Assembly (NCBI RefSeq): GCF_001425745.1
Contig: NZ_LMDF01000006.1
Span: 169,690-233,689 of the forward strand
Direction: 5' to 3'
DNA length: 64,000 nucleotides
From: Caulobacter sp. Root343
GTDB taxonomy: Bacteria > Pseudomonadota > Alphaproteobacteria > Caulobacterales > Caulobacteraceae
A program made the translations under genes and the position numbers. Position 1 is the first letter of the stretch. Every line of letters begins with the position of its first letter. The notes beneath the pieces are model-generated. The model worked only from the letters and a program-made list of their open reading frames with translations, made no database searches and was not told the DNA's origin. Shown here piece after piece: positions 54,764 through 63,397 of this stretch.

Positions 54764-55600
54764 ATGAGCAGCGGCTTCTTCACCACCCCCGACGGCGTGC
54801 AGATCTTCTACAAGGACTGGGGTCCCAAGACCGCCCAGCCGATCGTATTCCACCACGGCTGGCCGCTCAGCGCCGACGACTGGGACGCCCAGATGATGTT
54901 CTTCGCGCTGAAGGGCTTCCGGGTCATCGCCCATGATCGCCGCGGCCACGGCCGCTCGACCCAGACCGACACCGGCAACGAGATGGACACCTACGCCGCC
55001 GACGTGATCGCCCTGGCCAAGCATCTGGACCTGAAGAACGCCGTCCACGTCGGTCACTCGACCGGCGGTGGCGAGGTCGCCCACTATGTCGCCCGCGCCG
55101 AGCCGGGCCGCGTGGCCAAGGCGGTGCTGATCGGGGCCGTGCCGCCGATCATGCTGAAGACGCAGGCCAATCCGGGCGGCCTGCCGATCGAGGTGTTCGA
55201 CGGCTTCCGCGCCGCCCTGGTCGCCAACCGCGCCCAGTTCTTCCACGACGTGGCGGCGGGTCCCTTCTACGGCTTCAACCGCGAGGGCGCGACGGTGTCG
55301 CCGGCGGTGGTCGAGAACTGGTGGCGCCAGGGGATGATGGGCGGCGCCAAGGCCCACTACGACTGCATCGAGGCCTTTTCGGAAACCGACTTCACCGACG
55401 ACCTGAAGGCCATCGACGTCCCGGTGCTGATCCTGCACGGCGAGGACGACCAGATCGTCCCGATCGCCGACAGCGCCCACCTGGCCATCAAGCTGGTCAA
55501 GAACGGAACCCTGAAGACCTATCCGGGCTTCCCGCACGGCATGGCCACCACCCAGGCCGAGACCATCAACGCCGACCTGCTGGCGTTTATCCAAGGGTAG
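54764..55600 (+). CDS. Alpha/beta hydrolase (non-heme chloroperoxidase-like)
   Basis: 278 aa. Catalytic triad in family positions: Ser in [10 protein letters not shown], Asp in [10 protein letters not shown] and His in GFPHGMATT. The overall sequence ([64 protein letters not shown]) fits cofactor-free haloperoxidase/perhydrolase-type esterases. The physiological substrate is unknown. The start ATG 54764 is chosen; the frame is open to 54680. Confidence 0.92.
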   Translation: MSSGFFTTPDGVQIFYKDWGPKTAQPIVFHHGWPLSADDWDAQMMFFALKGFRVIAHDRRGHGRSTQTDTGNEMDTYAADVIALAKHLDLKNAVHVGHSTGGGEVAHYVARAEPGRVAKAVLIGAVPPIMLKTQANPGGLPIEVFDGFRAALVANRAQFFHDVAAGPFYGFNREGATVSPAVVENWWRQGMMGGAKAHYDCIEAFSETDFTDDLKAIDVPVLILHGEDDQIVPIADSAHLAIKLVKNGTLKTYPGFPHGMATTQAETINADLLAFIQG

Positions 55601-55613
55601 TTTTCTAAACAGT

Positions 55614-55723
55614 GTCATCCCGGCCGTAGCGCAGCGAAGAGCCGGGACCGCAAGAAGCTCGGCGTTGGAAAGCTCGGCGCTTCCTGCGGTCCCGGATAGC
55701 CTCTGCGAGGCTTCCGGGATGAC
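55614..55723. repeat. Palindromic repeat family B, copy 7
   Basis: GTCATCCCGGCCGTAGCG at left, and at right AGCCTCTGCGAGGCTTCCGG followed by GATGAC. A duplicated AAGCTCGGCG tract in the middle makes it longer than its relatives. Confidence 0.88.
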
Positions 55724-55744
55724 ATGGGTAGTGCGGTTTGACGC

Positions 55745-56329
55745 TCAACCCGCCCGCGCCCGCAGCCCCGTCATCATCACGTCCAGCAGCCGTCGCGCGC
55801 CGGCCTCCCAGCCGGGGTGCTCGTAGCCCGACCAGATGCCGCCCGTCATGCGCAGGATGTCCTCGTAGGTGATGTCGGGACGGATGTCGCCGGCCGCGTG
55901 GGCCGCCGCGATCAGGCGCTGCATGGTCGCCAGCAGCGTAGCGCCCGAGGTCTCGTAGAGGCGGGCGCCTTCGCCGGGGTCGGCGCGCAGGGCCGGGGCC
56001 ACGACGCGCTTGGTGGCCACATAGTCGATCAGCAGGTCCAGCCAGGCCTCCAGCGCCGGGCCCGCCGGACGCTCGGCCGTCAGCGTCTCGGCCGAGGCGA
56101 CCAGCTGGGCGATCTCGCGCGCATAGACCGCCGCCAGCAGCGCCTCGCGGGTGGGGAAGTGGCGATAGAGCGTGCCGATGCCCACGCCGGCGCGGCGCGC
56201 GACGTCCTCCAGCGGCGCCTCGGCTCCAATTTCAGCGAACGCCGCCTTGGCCGCCGCGAGCAGCAGGTCGCGGTTGCGCAGGCTGTCGGCGCGGGGCTTG
56301 CGGGCTTTCGTTTCAGATTCTTCGGACAT
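55745..56329 (-). CDS. TetR-family transcriptional regulator
   Basis: 194 aa. N-terminal helix-turn-helix (RDLLLAAAKAAFAEIGAEAPLEDVARRAGVGIGTLYRHFPTREALLAAVY) and a helical ligand-binding C-terminus. The usual form TLYRHF is present. It is divergent from an SDR gene across 106 bases that contain palindromes, so it likely represses that gene and itself. Confidence 0.92.
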   Translation of the reverse strand: MSEESETKARKPRADSLRNRDLLLAAAKAAFAEIGAEAPLEDVARRAGVGIGTLYRHFPTREALLAAVYAREIAQLVASAETLTAERPAGPALEAWLDLLIDYVATKRVVAPALRADPGEGARLYETSGATLLATMQRLIAAAHAAGDIRPDITYEDILRMTGGIWSGYEHPGWEAGARRLLDVMMTGLRARAG

Positions 56330-56342
56330 CGGCCTTGAAAAA

Positions 56343-56372
56343 CGGAGGGCGCCTCCGAATATGTATCCGGAG
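56343..56372. promoter_or_regulatory. TetR operator candidate with shared half-sites
   Basis: CGGAGG-GCG-CCTCCG (56343-56357) and CTCCG-N10-CGGAG (56353-56372) share the middle CTCCG, giving three half-sites in 30 bases between the TetR and SDR starts. Confidence 0.5.
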
Positions 56373-56435
56373 CCATCCTCCATTTAATACGGGGGATGGG
56401 ATCGGACAACAGCCCTCCACAAGGAAACCAGGGTC

Positions 56436-57401
56436 ATGAGCGAACACTTCGGCGCAAAATCCACTACCGACGACGTCCTGGCCGGCGTCGATCTCTCCGG
56501 CAAGCGCGTGCTGGTCACCGGCGTCTCGGCCGGCCTGGGCGTCGAGACCGCCCGTGTGCTGGCCGCCCACGGCGCGCACGTGGTCGGCGCGGCTCGCGAC
56601 CTGGCCAAGGCGAAAGGCGCGACCGAGGTCGTCCGCGCGGCCGCGGCCAAGGGCGGTTCGCTGGAGCTGATCGCCCTCGACCTGGCCGACCTTTCGAGCG
56701 TGCGGGCCTGCGCCGACGCCCTGGTCGCCGATGGTCGTTCGTTCGACCTGGTGATCGCCAACGCCGGGGTGATGGCCCCGCCGTTCGGCAAGACCGCCGA
56801 CGGCTTCGAGACCCAGTTCGGCACCAACCACCTGGGCCACTTCGTGCTGATCAACCGCATCGCCAGCCTGCTGAAGCCCGGCGCGCGGGTGGTGTCGCTG
56901 GCGTCGTCCGGCCACCGCTTCTCGGACGTGAACCTCGAGGACCCGAACTTCGAGACCACCGAATACACGCCGTTCGGCGCCTATGGCCGCTCCAAGACCG
57001 CCAACATCCTGTTCGCCGTCGAGTTCGACCGCCGCCACAAGGATCGCGGCGTGAGGGCCGTGGCCGTGCATCCGGGCGGCATCCAGACCGAGCTGGCTCG
57101 CCACCTGGACCCGGCCTTCCTGCAGGGGTGGATCGACGACCTGGCCGCCCAGGCGGCGGCCAAGGGCGAGGCGCCCATGGAATGGAAGACCATCCCGCAG
57201 GGCGCGGCCACCAGCGTCTGGGCCGGGGTCGTGGCTCCGATCGAGACCGTCGGCGGCCTCTATTGCGAGGACTGCCACCTGGCCCCGCCAGTCGAGGACG
57301 CCGCCGAGGTGCGCTTCGGCGTGCGGGCCTACGCCCTCGACCCCGCCAACGCCCAGGCCCTGTGGGCGCTGAGCGAGCGGATGGTGGGGGAGGCGTTCTA
57401 G
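56436..57401 (+). CDS. SDR-family oxidoreductase (protochlorophyllide-reductase-like/WWOX-type)
   Basis: 321 aa. NAD(P)-binding G-x3-G-x-G in VTGVSAGLGVETARVLAAHGAHV, NAGV in VIANAGVMAPPFG, catalytic Ser/Tyr/Lys in VSLASSGHRF and YGRSKTANILF, and the extended C-terminus (VWAGVVAPIETVGGLYCEDCHLA) of the retinol dehydrogenase-like group. It is divergent from the TetR gene and probably under its control. The substrate is unknown. Confidence 0.92.
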   Translation: MSEHFGAKSTTDDVLAGVDLSGKRVLVTGVSAGLGVETARVLAAHGAHVVGAARDLAKAKGATEVVRAAAAKGGSLELIALDLADLSSVRACADALVADGRSFDLVIANAGVMAPPFGKTADGFETQFGTNHLGHFVLINRIASLLKPGARVVSLASSGHRFSDVNLEDPNFETTEYTPFGAYGRSKTANILFAVEFDRRHKDRGVRAVAVHPGGIQTELARHLDPAFLQGWIDDLAAQAAAKGEAPMEWKTIPQGAATSVWAGVVAPIETVGGLYCEDCHLAPPVEDAAEVRFGVRAYALDPANAQALWALSERMVGEAF

Positions 57402-57411
57402 CGCCTAGCTT

Positions 57412-57576
57412 CCCTCTCCCCTTGCGGGAGAGGGTGGCCCGCGAAGCGGGTCGGGTGAGGGGTCGCACGACCGGATCCGCCGCGATGGGCGGTCGACACT
57501 GGGCGCCAAGCCGACAGGGCTATCGACCCCTCATCCGTCAGCTTCGCTGACACCTTCTCCCGCAAGGGGAGAAGGG
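57412..57576. repeat. Palindromic repeat family C, copy 4
   Basis: CCCTCTCCCCTTGCGGGAGA at left and TCTCCCGCAAGGGGAGAAGG at right, spacer with CCCCTCATCC/GGTGAGGGG arms. It lies between convergent genes. Confidence 0.88.
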
Positions 57577-57578
57577 AT

Positions 57579-57995
57579 TTACCCCGGCATCCCCTCGAAC
57601 CGCGTCACGCCTGGGGCCACGGTGTCCCAGGCGTGGCCGCTGGCGGCGAACATCGCCACGGTCGGCTGGTAGCGCTCGGGCTCGTCCAGGCTGCCGGCAT
57701 GGACGATGAAGATCTCCGGCATGGCCGGGAAGGTCAGGTGGGTCGGCGTTCCGCAGGTCGGGCAGAAGTTGTGGCCCTTGACCGTGCCGAGGTCGCCGGT
57801 GACGTGCCAGATCGCGGCCTGGCCGGAGACGGTCACCGTCGCGTCCTTGAAGGTCAGGTATGAGCCGTGGCCCGTGCCGCTGCGGTGCTGGCAGTGCCGG
57901 CACTGGCAATCGTTCATCATCAGCGGCTCGCCGGCCACGGCGTAGCGCACCGCGCCGCAGGCGCAGCCGCCGGTGAAAGGTTTCTGGCCGCTCAT
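57579..57995 (-). CDS. GFA-domain (glutathione-dependent formaldehyde-activating-like) protein
   Basis: 138 aa zinc-binding protein. Cysteines in the family order: GGCACGAVRYAV, NDCQCRHCQHRSG and FCPTCGTPTHL. Known members include S-(hydroxymethyl)glutathione synthase, but most are of unknown role; the name may not reflect the function here. Its start overlaps the SRPBCC gene stop as ATGA. Third gene of the ArsR-SRPBCC-GFA operon. Confidence 0.9.
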   Translation of the reverse strand: MSGQKPFTGGCACGAVRYAVAGEPLMMNDCQCRHCQHRSGTGHGSYLTFKDATVTVSGQAAIWHVTGDLGTVKGHNFCPTCGTPTHLTFPAMPEIFIVHAGSLDEPERYQPTVAMFAASGHAWDTVAPGVTRFEGMPG

Positions 57996-58474
57996 TGCCC
58001 GTCCTCGCCCAGTACGGTGTCCAGCTTCTGGACGACCTTGGTCCAGCCGTCGCTCATGTTGCGGTAGGCGCTGTCGTTGCGCGGCAGCACGAAGCCCGAA
58101 TGGACCAGGCGCACCCGCGTGCCGCCCTCGCTGGGCGACAGGGTCCAGGTGACCACCGTCTCCAGGCGCGAGCCATAGCCGACATTGGACTCGTGGCCGC
58201 CGGTCCAGGCATAGGCGAAGCGCTGGGTCTCGACCACTTCCAGCACCTGGCAATGGATGGTCCCGTCCCATTCGCCGGCCGGGGTGGTCTTGAAGGTGAA
58301 GCGGTGGCCCTCGACGGCCGCGAAGTCGGTCGGCGGCATCAGCCAGCGGCCGATCAGGGCGCCGTCGGTCAGGGCCTTCCAGACCACGGCGGGCGTGTGC
58401 GGGAAGACCTCGTCGACGACGATCTCTTGGGTGGCGGCCTTTTGGGCGTCGGGCTGGAGGGCCAGGCTGGTCAT
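57992..58474 (-). CDS. SRPBCC/AHSA1-domain protein
   Basis: 160 aa with the helix-grip fold seen in AHSA1/START-like proteins: EIVVDEVFPHTPAVVWKALTDGALIGRWLMP, GHRFTFKTTPAGEWDGTIHCQVLEVVE, LVHSGFVLPRNDSAYRNMSDGWTKVVQKLDTVL. Typically paired with an ArsR regulator, where the domain is thought to bind a hydrophobic ligand. Coupled to both neighbours by ATGA overlaps. Confidence 0.92.
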   Translation of the reverse strand: MTSLALQPDAQKAATQEIVVDEVFPHTPAVVWKALTDGALIGRWLMPPTDFAAVEGHRFTFKTTPAGEWDGTIHCQVLEVVETQRFAYAWTGGHESNVGYGSRLETVVTWTLSPSEGGTRVRLVHSGFVLPRNDSAYRNMSDGWTKVVQKLDTVLGEDGQ

Positions 58475-58833
58475 GGGTTGGGGTCCTTGGGAGAAGAGGG
58501 TTCGGGGGGATCGATGTCCTTGAGCAGGGCGCGCAGGTCGTCGAAGCGGTCGCGCCAGAAGACGCCGTACAGGCTCATCCAGTCGACCAGCGGGGCCAGG
58601 CCCTTGGGCTCGACCCGGTAGTAGACCTTGCGCCCCTCGGGCCGCTCGGCGACCAGGCCGGCCGTCTTCAGGGACTTCAGGTGCTGGGAGACCGCGCCCT
58701 GACTGACGCCGCTGTGGCGGGTCAGGTCGGCCACGGTGATCTCACTGGCGCGGACGATGCGCTCGTAGACCGCCCGCCGGGTCGGATCGGCCAGGGCGCG
58801 CATCACGGCGTCGAAGGGGATGGTCTCGGTCAT
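58471..58833 (-). CDS. ArsR-family regulator of the SRPBCC-linked type
   Basis: 120 aa winged helix-turn-helix (ADPTRRAVYERIVRASEITVADLTRHSGVSQGAVSQHLKSLKTAGLV, GRKVYYRVEP) with the C-terminal WMSLYGVFWRDRFDDLRALL seen in regulators paired with SRPBCC proteins. There is no cysteine at all, so metal sensing is unlikely. Heads a three-gene operon whose stops and starts overlap. Two tandem operators lie just upstream. Confidence 0.93.
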   Translation of the reverse strand: MTETIPFDAVMRALADPTRRAVYERIVRASEITVADLTRHSGVSQGAVSQHLKSLKTAGLVAERPEGRKVYYRVEPKGLAPLVDWMSLYGVFWRDRFDDLRALLKDIDPPEPSSPKDPNP

Positions 58834-58841
58834 GTCGATTA

Positions 58842-58875
58842 ATTAGTAGTGGCTAATACATTAGTCAATGCTAAT
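58842..58875 (-). promoter_or_regulatory. Tandem ArsR operators
   Basis: ATTAG-N6-CTAAT occurs twice: 58842-58857 and 58860-58875, two bases apart, 9 bases upstream of the ArsR ATG. The sequence resembles ArsR/SmtB-family operators. The region is AT-rich in an otherwise GC-rich genome. Confidence 0.75.
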
Positions 58876-58894
58876 TGATTTTGGTAAAAGAAAA

Positions 58895-59053
58895 CCCTCT
58901 CCCCTTGCGGGAGAGGGTGGCCCGCGCAGCGGGTCGGGTGAGGGGTCGAAGGCGAGGTCCGCCGCGACGGCGGTGGCGCTGGATGAGGGGCTGACAAGCC
59001 TGTCGACCCCTCATCCGGCCCTTCGGGCCACCTTCTCCCGCAAGGGGAGAAGG
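58895..59053. repeat. Palindromic repeat family C, copy 5
   Basis: CCCTCTCCCCTTGCGGGAGA at left and TCTCCCGCAAGGGGAGAAGG at right, with GAGGGGTCGA/TCGACCCCTC inner arms. It lies between the ArsR promoter and the 3' end of the RsaA-like gene. Confidence 0.88.
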
Positions 59054-59060
59054 CAAACCA

Positions 59061-61319
59061 CTACGCGTAGTGGATGTCGTAGTTGCCCGCGCCCGTACCG
59101 ACCGTCAGGCCGGTGACGCCGACCAGCTTGATCAGCCCGTCGCCGGTGTTGACGCTGGCGCCCATGTTGACGCCGACCGTGGCGTCCTGGGTGTAGACAT
59201 AGGTGTCGCCGTTCCAGGTGAAGACCGCGGCGGTATTGACCGCGACGTGGGCCGAGACGGCGATCAGCGCGTCGGTCAGCGAGGCCTTGCCGTCGGCATA
59301 GGTCTGGACATTGGCGGTGATCGCGTGGGTCAGGGCGTCCAGCACCAGGTGATCGACGCCCTTCTGGAAGCCGATGATCTCGGGCGGACCGCCGACGGTG
59401 GTGTTGTTGCGGATGTACAGGTTGGCGAGCGAGGCGGCGCTGGACGCGCCGCCCGCGATCGGGCCCTGGATCATCGTTCCGATGGCGCTGACCGTATCGG
59501 CGCCGGCGCCCAGGTAGAACCTCACCGCGGCCGGGTCGAGGTTCGGGGTCAGCGCGCCGCCGAAGAAGACGCTCAGCTGGTTGGTCCCGTCGCCCAGGCG
59601 GACGGTCTGGGCGAGGGCGGAGGTCATGGCCTCGTAGGTCAGGGTCAGGTCGCCGGCCTGGGTGGCGTCGACATTGGTGAAGTTGCTGGCGATCTGGGCC
59701 GTCAGCTTGCCCGCCCCGGTGATCGTCAGGTTCGACAAGGGGCCCTTGAAGCTGGCGCCCAGGCCCGCGTTGGTGGCGTAGCCGTAGATCAGGCCGGCGG
59801 TGCTGTCGGTGTCGACGTGCAGCGCCACCGTCGCGCCAGGGTCCACCGGGCCGGCGGTGTTGGTGACCACGCCGATCGCGCCGCCGTTGGGGATGTAGAC
59901 GCCGCCCGACGCCGCGTTCACGGCGGTCGTCGGGGCGCCCTGGAAGTTCTGCAGGTGCAGGTCGAGCTTGGTCCCCGAGGTCGCCACCACCGGCATGTCG
60001 ATCCTGACCGCGTTGGCGGTGTCCTTCAGCACCACCAGCTCGCGGTTGCCGACGCTGATCCCCACTGTGGCGCCGTTGAGGGCCGGCGCGTTGACGACGT
60101 CGTAGATCACGGTCGCGCCGGTCACCCCCGGCATATAGAGCGAGTGCAGGTAGACGGTCTGGAAGCCGCTGATCGTTCCGTTGTAGCCGGTGAAATCCGC
60201 CGCGCCGGGACGATCGACGTGCAGCGTGTTCGCCGTGCCGGCCGCCGTCAGGCTGGTTCCCTGGGCCATGTCGCCCTTCAGGGTGACCGTATTGCCGTCC
60301 GCCCCCAGGGCCACGGTTCCGTACTGGGCCGGCACGCCCAGGGTGGGAGTCGAAGCGCCCAGGGTTCCCAGCGTGACCGTGTCGCCGCCGTCGGCGGTGC
60401 TGATCGCGCCGTAGATCACGCCGGTGAGGTTGATCGTGTCGTGACCGGCCCCGGCGTCGATGCTCTGCAACGGGTTGAGGCCGGCCGTCCCGGTGAGGGT
60501 GTCGTTGTTGGCGGTCGACCTCAGCAGCGGGTCGGCGGCGGTCGGGGAGATGGACTTGTCGGCGGCCACCGTCAGGGTCGCGCCGGGCGAACCCGCCGCG
60601 GGCGTCCCGTAGGCCGCGACCAGGCCGCTGCGGAAGGCGGCCACGCCGTCGAGGCCGAGATCGGCCAGGAAGGCGTCATTGGCCTTGGCGTAGGTCCCGA
60701 CGTCTTCCCCGGCGGCCGCGGCCAGCAGCCAGCCGACCATCGCCGCCTTGGTTCCCTGGCCGTTCAGGCCATCGCCGCCGTACGCGGCGAAGTACTGTTG
60801 CCGGGCGTAGGTCCCGCCCTGGCCGTCGGGCACCTGGTCGTTCAGCAACGCCGTGACCTTGGCGGCGTCGGGCGTGGTTCCGAAGATCTCGGCATAGGCC
60901 TTGGTCAACGACTGGCTGAGGGTCAGGGCGCCGTAGTTCGCCGTGAACCACGCCTGGCCGTCGCCGGTCTTGCCCAGGTTCATGGCGAAGTTGATGTAGC
61001 GGTTCTCGACGTTGAACGACTGGTAGTAGGCGGAATTCAAGTTGTTGGCGTTCGGGCCACTCGCCGACACCAGATAGTCGAAGCCGTGGCTGAACGGCGT
61101 CGACCCGGTGAAGAAGTTGTAGGCCAGGCTGGCGACCGAGGTCGTGTCGTTGGCCAGCTTGGTGATCTGGCTCCGGGCGTCCGCGACGCTGAGCGTTCCG
61201 CCATCCACCTGGGTCGACAGGCTGGCCAGCAGCGTCTGGTGCGCCGCCGGGATATGGGCGAAGTCCGCCCGCATGACATTGTCGTAGTAGGTCTTCAGGG
61301 TCAGCAGGGTTGTGGCCAT
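59061..61319 (-). CDS. RsaA-like S-layer-family protein (type I secretion type)
   Basis: 752 aa, low in Cys, rich in Gly/Ala/Thr, no N-terminal signal peptide. The N-terminal 150 residues resemble the lipopolysaccharide-anchoring domain of the Caulobacter S-layer protein RsaA (FFTGSTPFSHGFDYLV, NNLNSAYYQSFNVENRYINFAMNL, SLTKAYAEIFG). The middle is beta-roll/adhesin-like with few Ca-binding-like turns (IDAGAGHDTINL, LGAGADTVSAIG). The C-terminal 50 residues (WNGDTYVYTQDATVGVNMG, LIKLVGVTGLTVG) resemble the RsaA secretion signal. It is shorter than RsaA (1026 aa). ATG 61319 with GGAG upstream. Confidence 0.8.
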   Translation of the reverse strand: MATTLLTLKTYYDNVMRADFAHIPAAHQTLLASLSTQVDGGTLSVADARSQITKLANDTTSVASLAYNFFTGSTPFSHGFDYLVSASGPNANNLNSAYYQSFNVENRYINFAMNLGKTGDGQAWFTANYGALTLSQSLTKAYAEIFGTTPDAAKVTALLNDQVPDGQGGTYARQQYFAAYGGDGLNGQGTKAAMVGWLLAAAAGEDVGTYAKANDAFLADLGLDGVAAFRSGLVAAYGTPAAGSPGATLTVAADKSISPTAADPLLRSTANNDTLTGTAGLNPLQSIDAGAGHDTINLTGVIYGAISTADGGDTVTLGTLGASTPTLGVPAQYGTVALGADGNTVTLKGDMAQGTSLTAAGTANTLHVDRPGAADFTGYNGTISGFQTVYLHSLYMPGVTGATVIYDVVNAPALNGATVGISVGNRELVVLKDTANAVRIDMPVVATSGTKLDLHLQNFQGAPTTAVNAASGGVYIPNGGAIGVVTNTAGPVDPGATVALHVDTDSTAGLIYGYATNAGLGASFKGPLSNLTITGAGKLTAQIASNFTNVDATQAGDLTLTYEAMTSALAQTVRLGDGTNQLSVFFGGALTPNLDPAAVRFYLGAGADTVSAIGTMIQGPIAGGASSAASLANLYIRNNTTVGGPPEIIGFQKGVDHLVLDALTHAITANVQTYADGKASLTDALIAVSAHVAVNTAAVFTWNGDTYVYTQDATVGVNMGASVNTGDGLIKLVGVTGLTVGTGAGNYDIHYA

Positions 61320-61454
61320 CACGCGCGCTCCAATCCCTCGCCTTGCGGCGAACGGTCCTCAATCCCGATAGCCATACAGAGCTCGCCAAACACCCTCAAG
61401 CTGAGCCGCGAGGGTTTATCTACCCGAAGGTAGAGTTGGCCGTGGGGACCTGGC

Positions 61455-63119
61455 TCAGCCCTGGCCCACGGCGTGTTCGAGACGTGGCGAGGCCTCGGTT
61501 CCAACCGCGCCCGGATCGAGCGGGAACGACGCCTCGACCGTGAAGCGGCTGCCCCGGCCCGGCGCGCTTTCGACGCTCAGGTCGCCCTGCATCATCTCGA
61601 CGATCTGGTGGGTGATGCTGAGGCCCAGCCCCGCGCCGCCGCCGCGGCTCAGCTGGTCGCCGACCTGTTCGAACGGGCGGAAGATGTTTTCGATCTGGTC
61701 GGCCGCGATACCGACACCGGTGTCTTCGACGATGAAACGCAGCCGCGCCGTCTCTTCGTTCGAGGCGACGGCCACGACCCGCAAGGTGACCGCGCCCCGC
61801 TCGGTGAACTTGATCGCGTTGCCGACCAGATTGATCAGCACCTGGCGGATGCGCTTGCGGTCGGCGACGACGGCGGTCGGGACGCCGGGGGCGATCTCGA
61901 CCGCGAAGTCGAGGCCCTTCTCTTCGGCCGGCAGGCGGAACATCTCGCCGACGCCATCCACGCAGTCGTGCAGATCCAGCGGAGCGGCCAGCAGCTCGAA
62001 CTTGCCGGCCTCGATCTTGGCGATGTCCAGGATGTCGCTGATCATGGCCAGCAGGTGCTCGCCGCTGGACTGGATGGCCCCGATCGCCTCGCGTTGCTTG
62101 GCCGACAGCTCCGTGCGGTTCAGCCAGTAGGCGTAGCCGATCACCGCGTTCAGCGGCGTGCGCAGCTCGTGGCTCATATTGCCCAGGAAGCGCGACTTGG
62201 CGCGGCTGGCGGCTTCGGCCGAGGCGTGGGCGCCGGCCAGCAGGCGGGCCTCGTCGGCCTGGCGTCGCTGGCGCGCCTCATAGGCCCGCCGCATCTGGAA
62301 GACGCGCAGCACCAGGAAGCCGCCCGCCACGACCAGCCAGACCCCCAGGATGACCAGGTAGAACTGCTCGGTCGAAAAGTGCGTGCCCCTGAATTCGACT
62401 TGGTCGACCGTCACGGCCTGGGCGCTCGGCGCCTTGGCGTTGCTGGTGGCGATGGCGACGATGTGGACCTCGTCCAGCACCGGCGCGGCCTCCTCCGGCG
62501 ACAGTTTGTGGTTGGCCACCCACCATTGTTCGGGCGCCAGCTCGCTAAGTGGCAGTCGCACCACATTGACGCCCTGCACGACCGGGAAGTCGGTCGCCAG
62601 CGGCACCAGCTCGCCCTTCAGCTTGGCGCGCAGGGCGGCCGGCGGCGCGCTTCTGACCAGCAGCCGCAGCCGGTCGCCGTCGCCGTGATAGGTGAAACGC
62701 AGCGTGACGGTCTGCAGGGTCGAGAAGTTCAACCCCTTGCCGTCGATCGCCCCGGGCTTGCTGGCGGCGTCCAGCTGCAGGCCGTAGCCGCAATAGGGGT
62801 AGGTGACGCCCGCGCGGATCTGGCACGACCAGGACAGCGGCCTTTTCGGATCGGCCGAGACGACCGAGCGGCCGCCGTCGTCGGCGTCCGAGAAGGTGTA
62901 GCCCGCGAAGCGCCCGGAGTCCGGCGACAGGTCTAGCGTCTGGCTGGTCAGGGCGCTCTTGCCCAGCACCGCCGCGAAGGTGACGGCCAGCAGCAGGAAG
63001 ATCGCAGCCTCGAGCTTGAGGTTGGCGTAGGCCAGCCAGGGCTTTCGACCATCCCTGACGTCGGCGCGCGCGGGGGCGAGCTCCGTCGAGGATGGGCGAT
63101 GATCCGGACCGTTCGACAC
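61455..63119 (-). CDS. Membrane histidine kinase with extracytoplasmic sugar-binding-like sensor
   Basis: 554 aa. Membrane segment 1 (about 36-54), about 200-residue periplasmic domain of beta-sandwich type (SWSCQIRAGVTYPYCGYGLQL, VTLRFTYHGDGDRLRLLV, VVRLPLSELAPEQWW) similar by eye to CIA30/CBM-like folds, membrane segment 2 (YLVILGVWLVVAGGFLVLRVF), then HisKA (FLGNMSHELRTPLNAVIGY) and HATPase_c (VLINLVGNAIKFTERGAV, VEDTGVGIAADQIENIF, GGGAGLGLSITHQIVEMM). GTG start at 63119 with GAGGGGAAGAGG upstream. It is 135 bases upstream of the RsaA-like gene, same strand. Confidence 0.9.
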   Translation of the reverse strand: MSNGPDHRPSSTELAPARADVRDGRKPWLAYANLKLEAAIFLLLAVTFAAVLGKSALTSQTLDLSPDSGRFAGYTFSDADDGGRSVVSADPKRPLSWSCQIRAGVTYPYCGYGLQLDAASKPGAIDGKGLNFSTLQTVTLRFTYHGDGDRLRLLVRSAPPAALRAKLKGELVPLATDFPVVQGVNVVRLPLSELAPEQWWVANHKLSPEEAAPVLDEVHIVAIATSNAKAPSAQAVTVDQVEFRGTHFSTEQFYLVILGVWLVVAGGFLVLRVFQMRRAYEARQRRQADEARLLAGAHASAEAASRAKSRFLGNMSHELRTPLNAVIGYAYWLNRTELSAKQREAIGAIQSSGEHLLAMISDILDIAKIEAGKFELLAAPLDLHDCVDGVGEMFRLPAEEKGLDFAVEIAPGVPTAVVADRKRIRQVLINLVGNAIKFTERGAVTLRVVAVASNEETARLRFIVEDTGVGIAADQIENIFRPFEQVGDQLSRGGGAGLGLSITHQIVEMMQGDLSVESAPGRGSRFTVEASFPLDPGAVGTEASPRLEHAVGQG

Positions 63120-63296
63120 CCTCTTCCCCTCGCCTGCCTCGACGCGGGTCGAAGGCGCTGCGCAGAAACCTGCGTTACTCGGCTTTAGAGCGTCAGCGTT
63201 TCCCCATCGTTGAGGAAAGGGGCGGTGCGACATTTTGTTGCGAGGGGGAGGGGCGGCCGTACTCAATTGAACGACCCCTTTCATGTGTCATCCCGG

Positions 63297-63381
63297 CCGC
63301 AGCGAAGCGGAGAGCCGGGACCGCGGAAAGCTCGGCGTTTCCGGCGGTCCCGGATAGCCTCTGCGAGGCTTCCGGGATGAC
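63297..63381. repeat. Palindromic repeat family B, copy 8
   Basis: GTCATCCCGGCCGCAGCG at left, AGCCTCTGCGAGGCTTCCGG and GATGAC at right; the shortest copy (85 bases). Confidence 0.88.
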
Positions 63382-63397
63382 ACGGATATGAAGGAGC

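Noticed and set aside
59070..61433. 787-codon plus-strand open frame
   Set aside because: Antisense to the RsaA-like gene; product is Gly/Arg/Val/Asp/His-rich with no domain.
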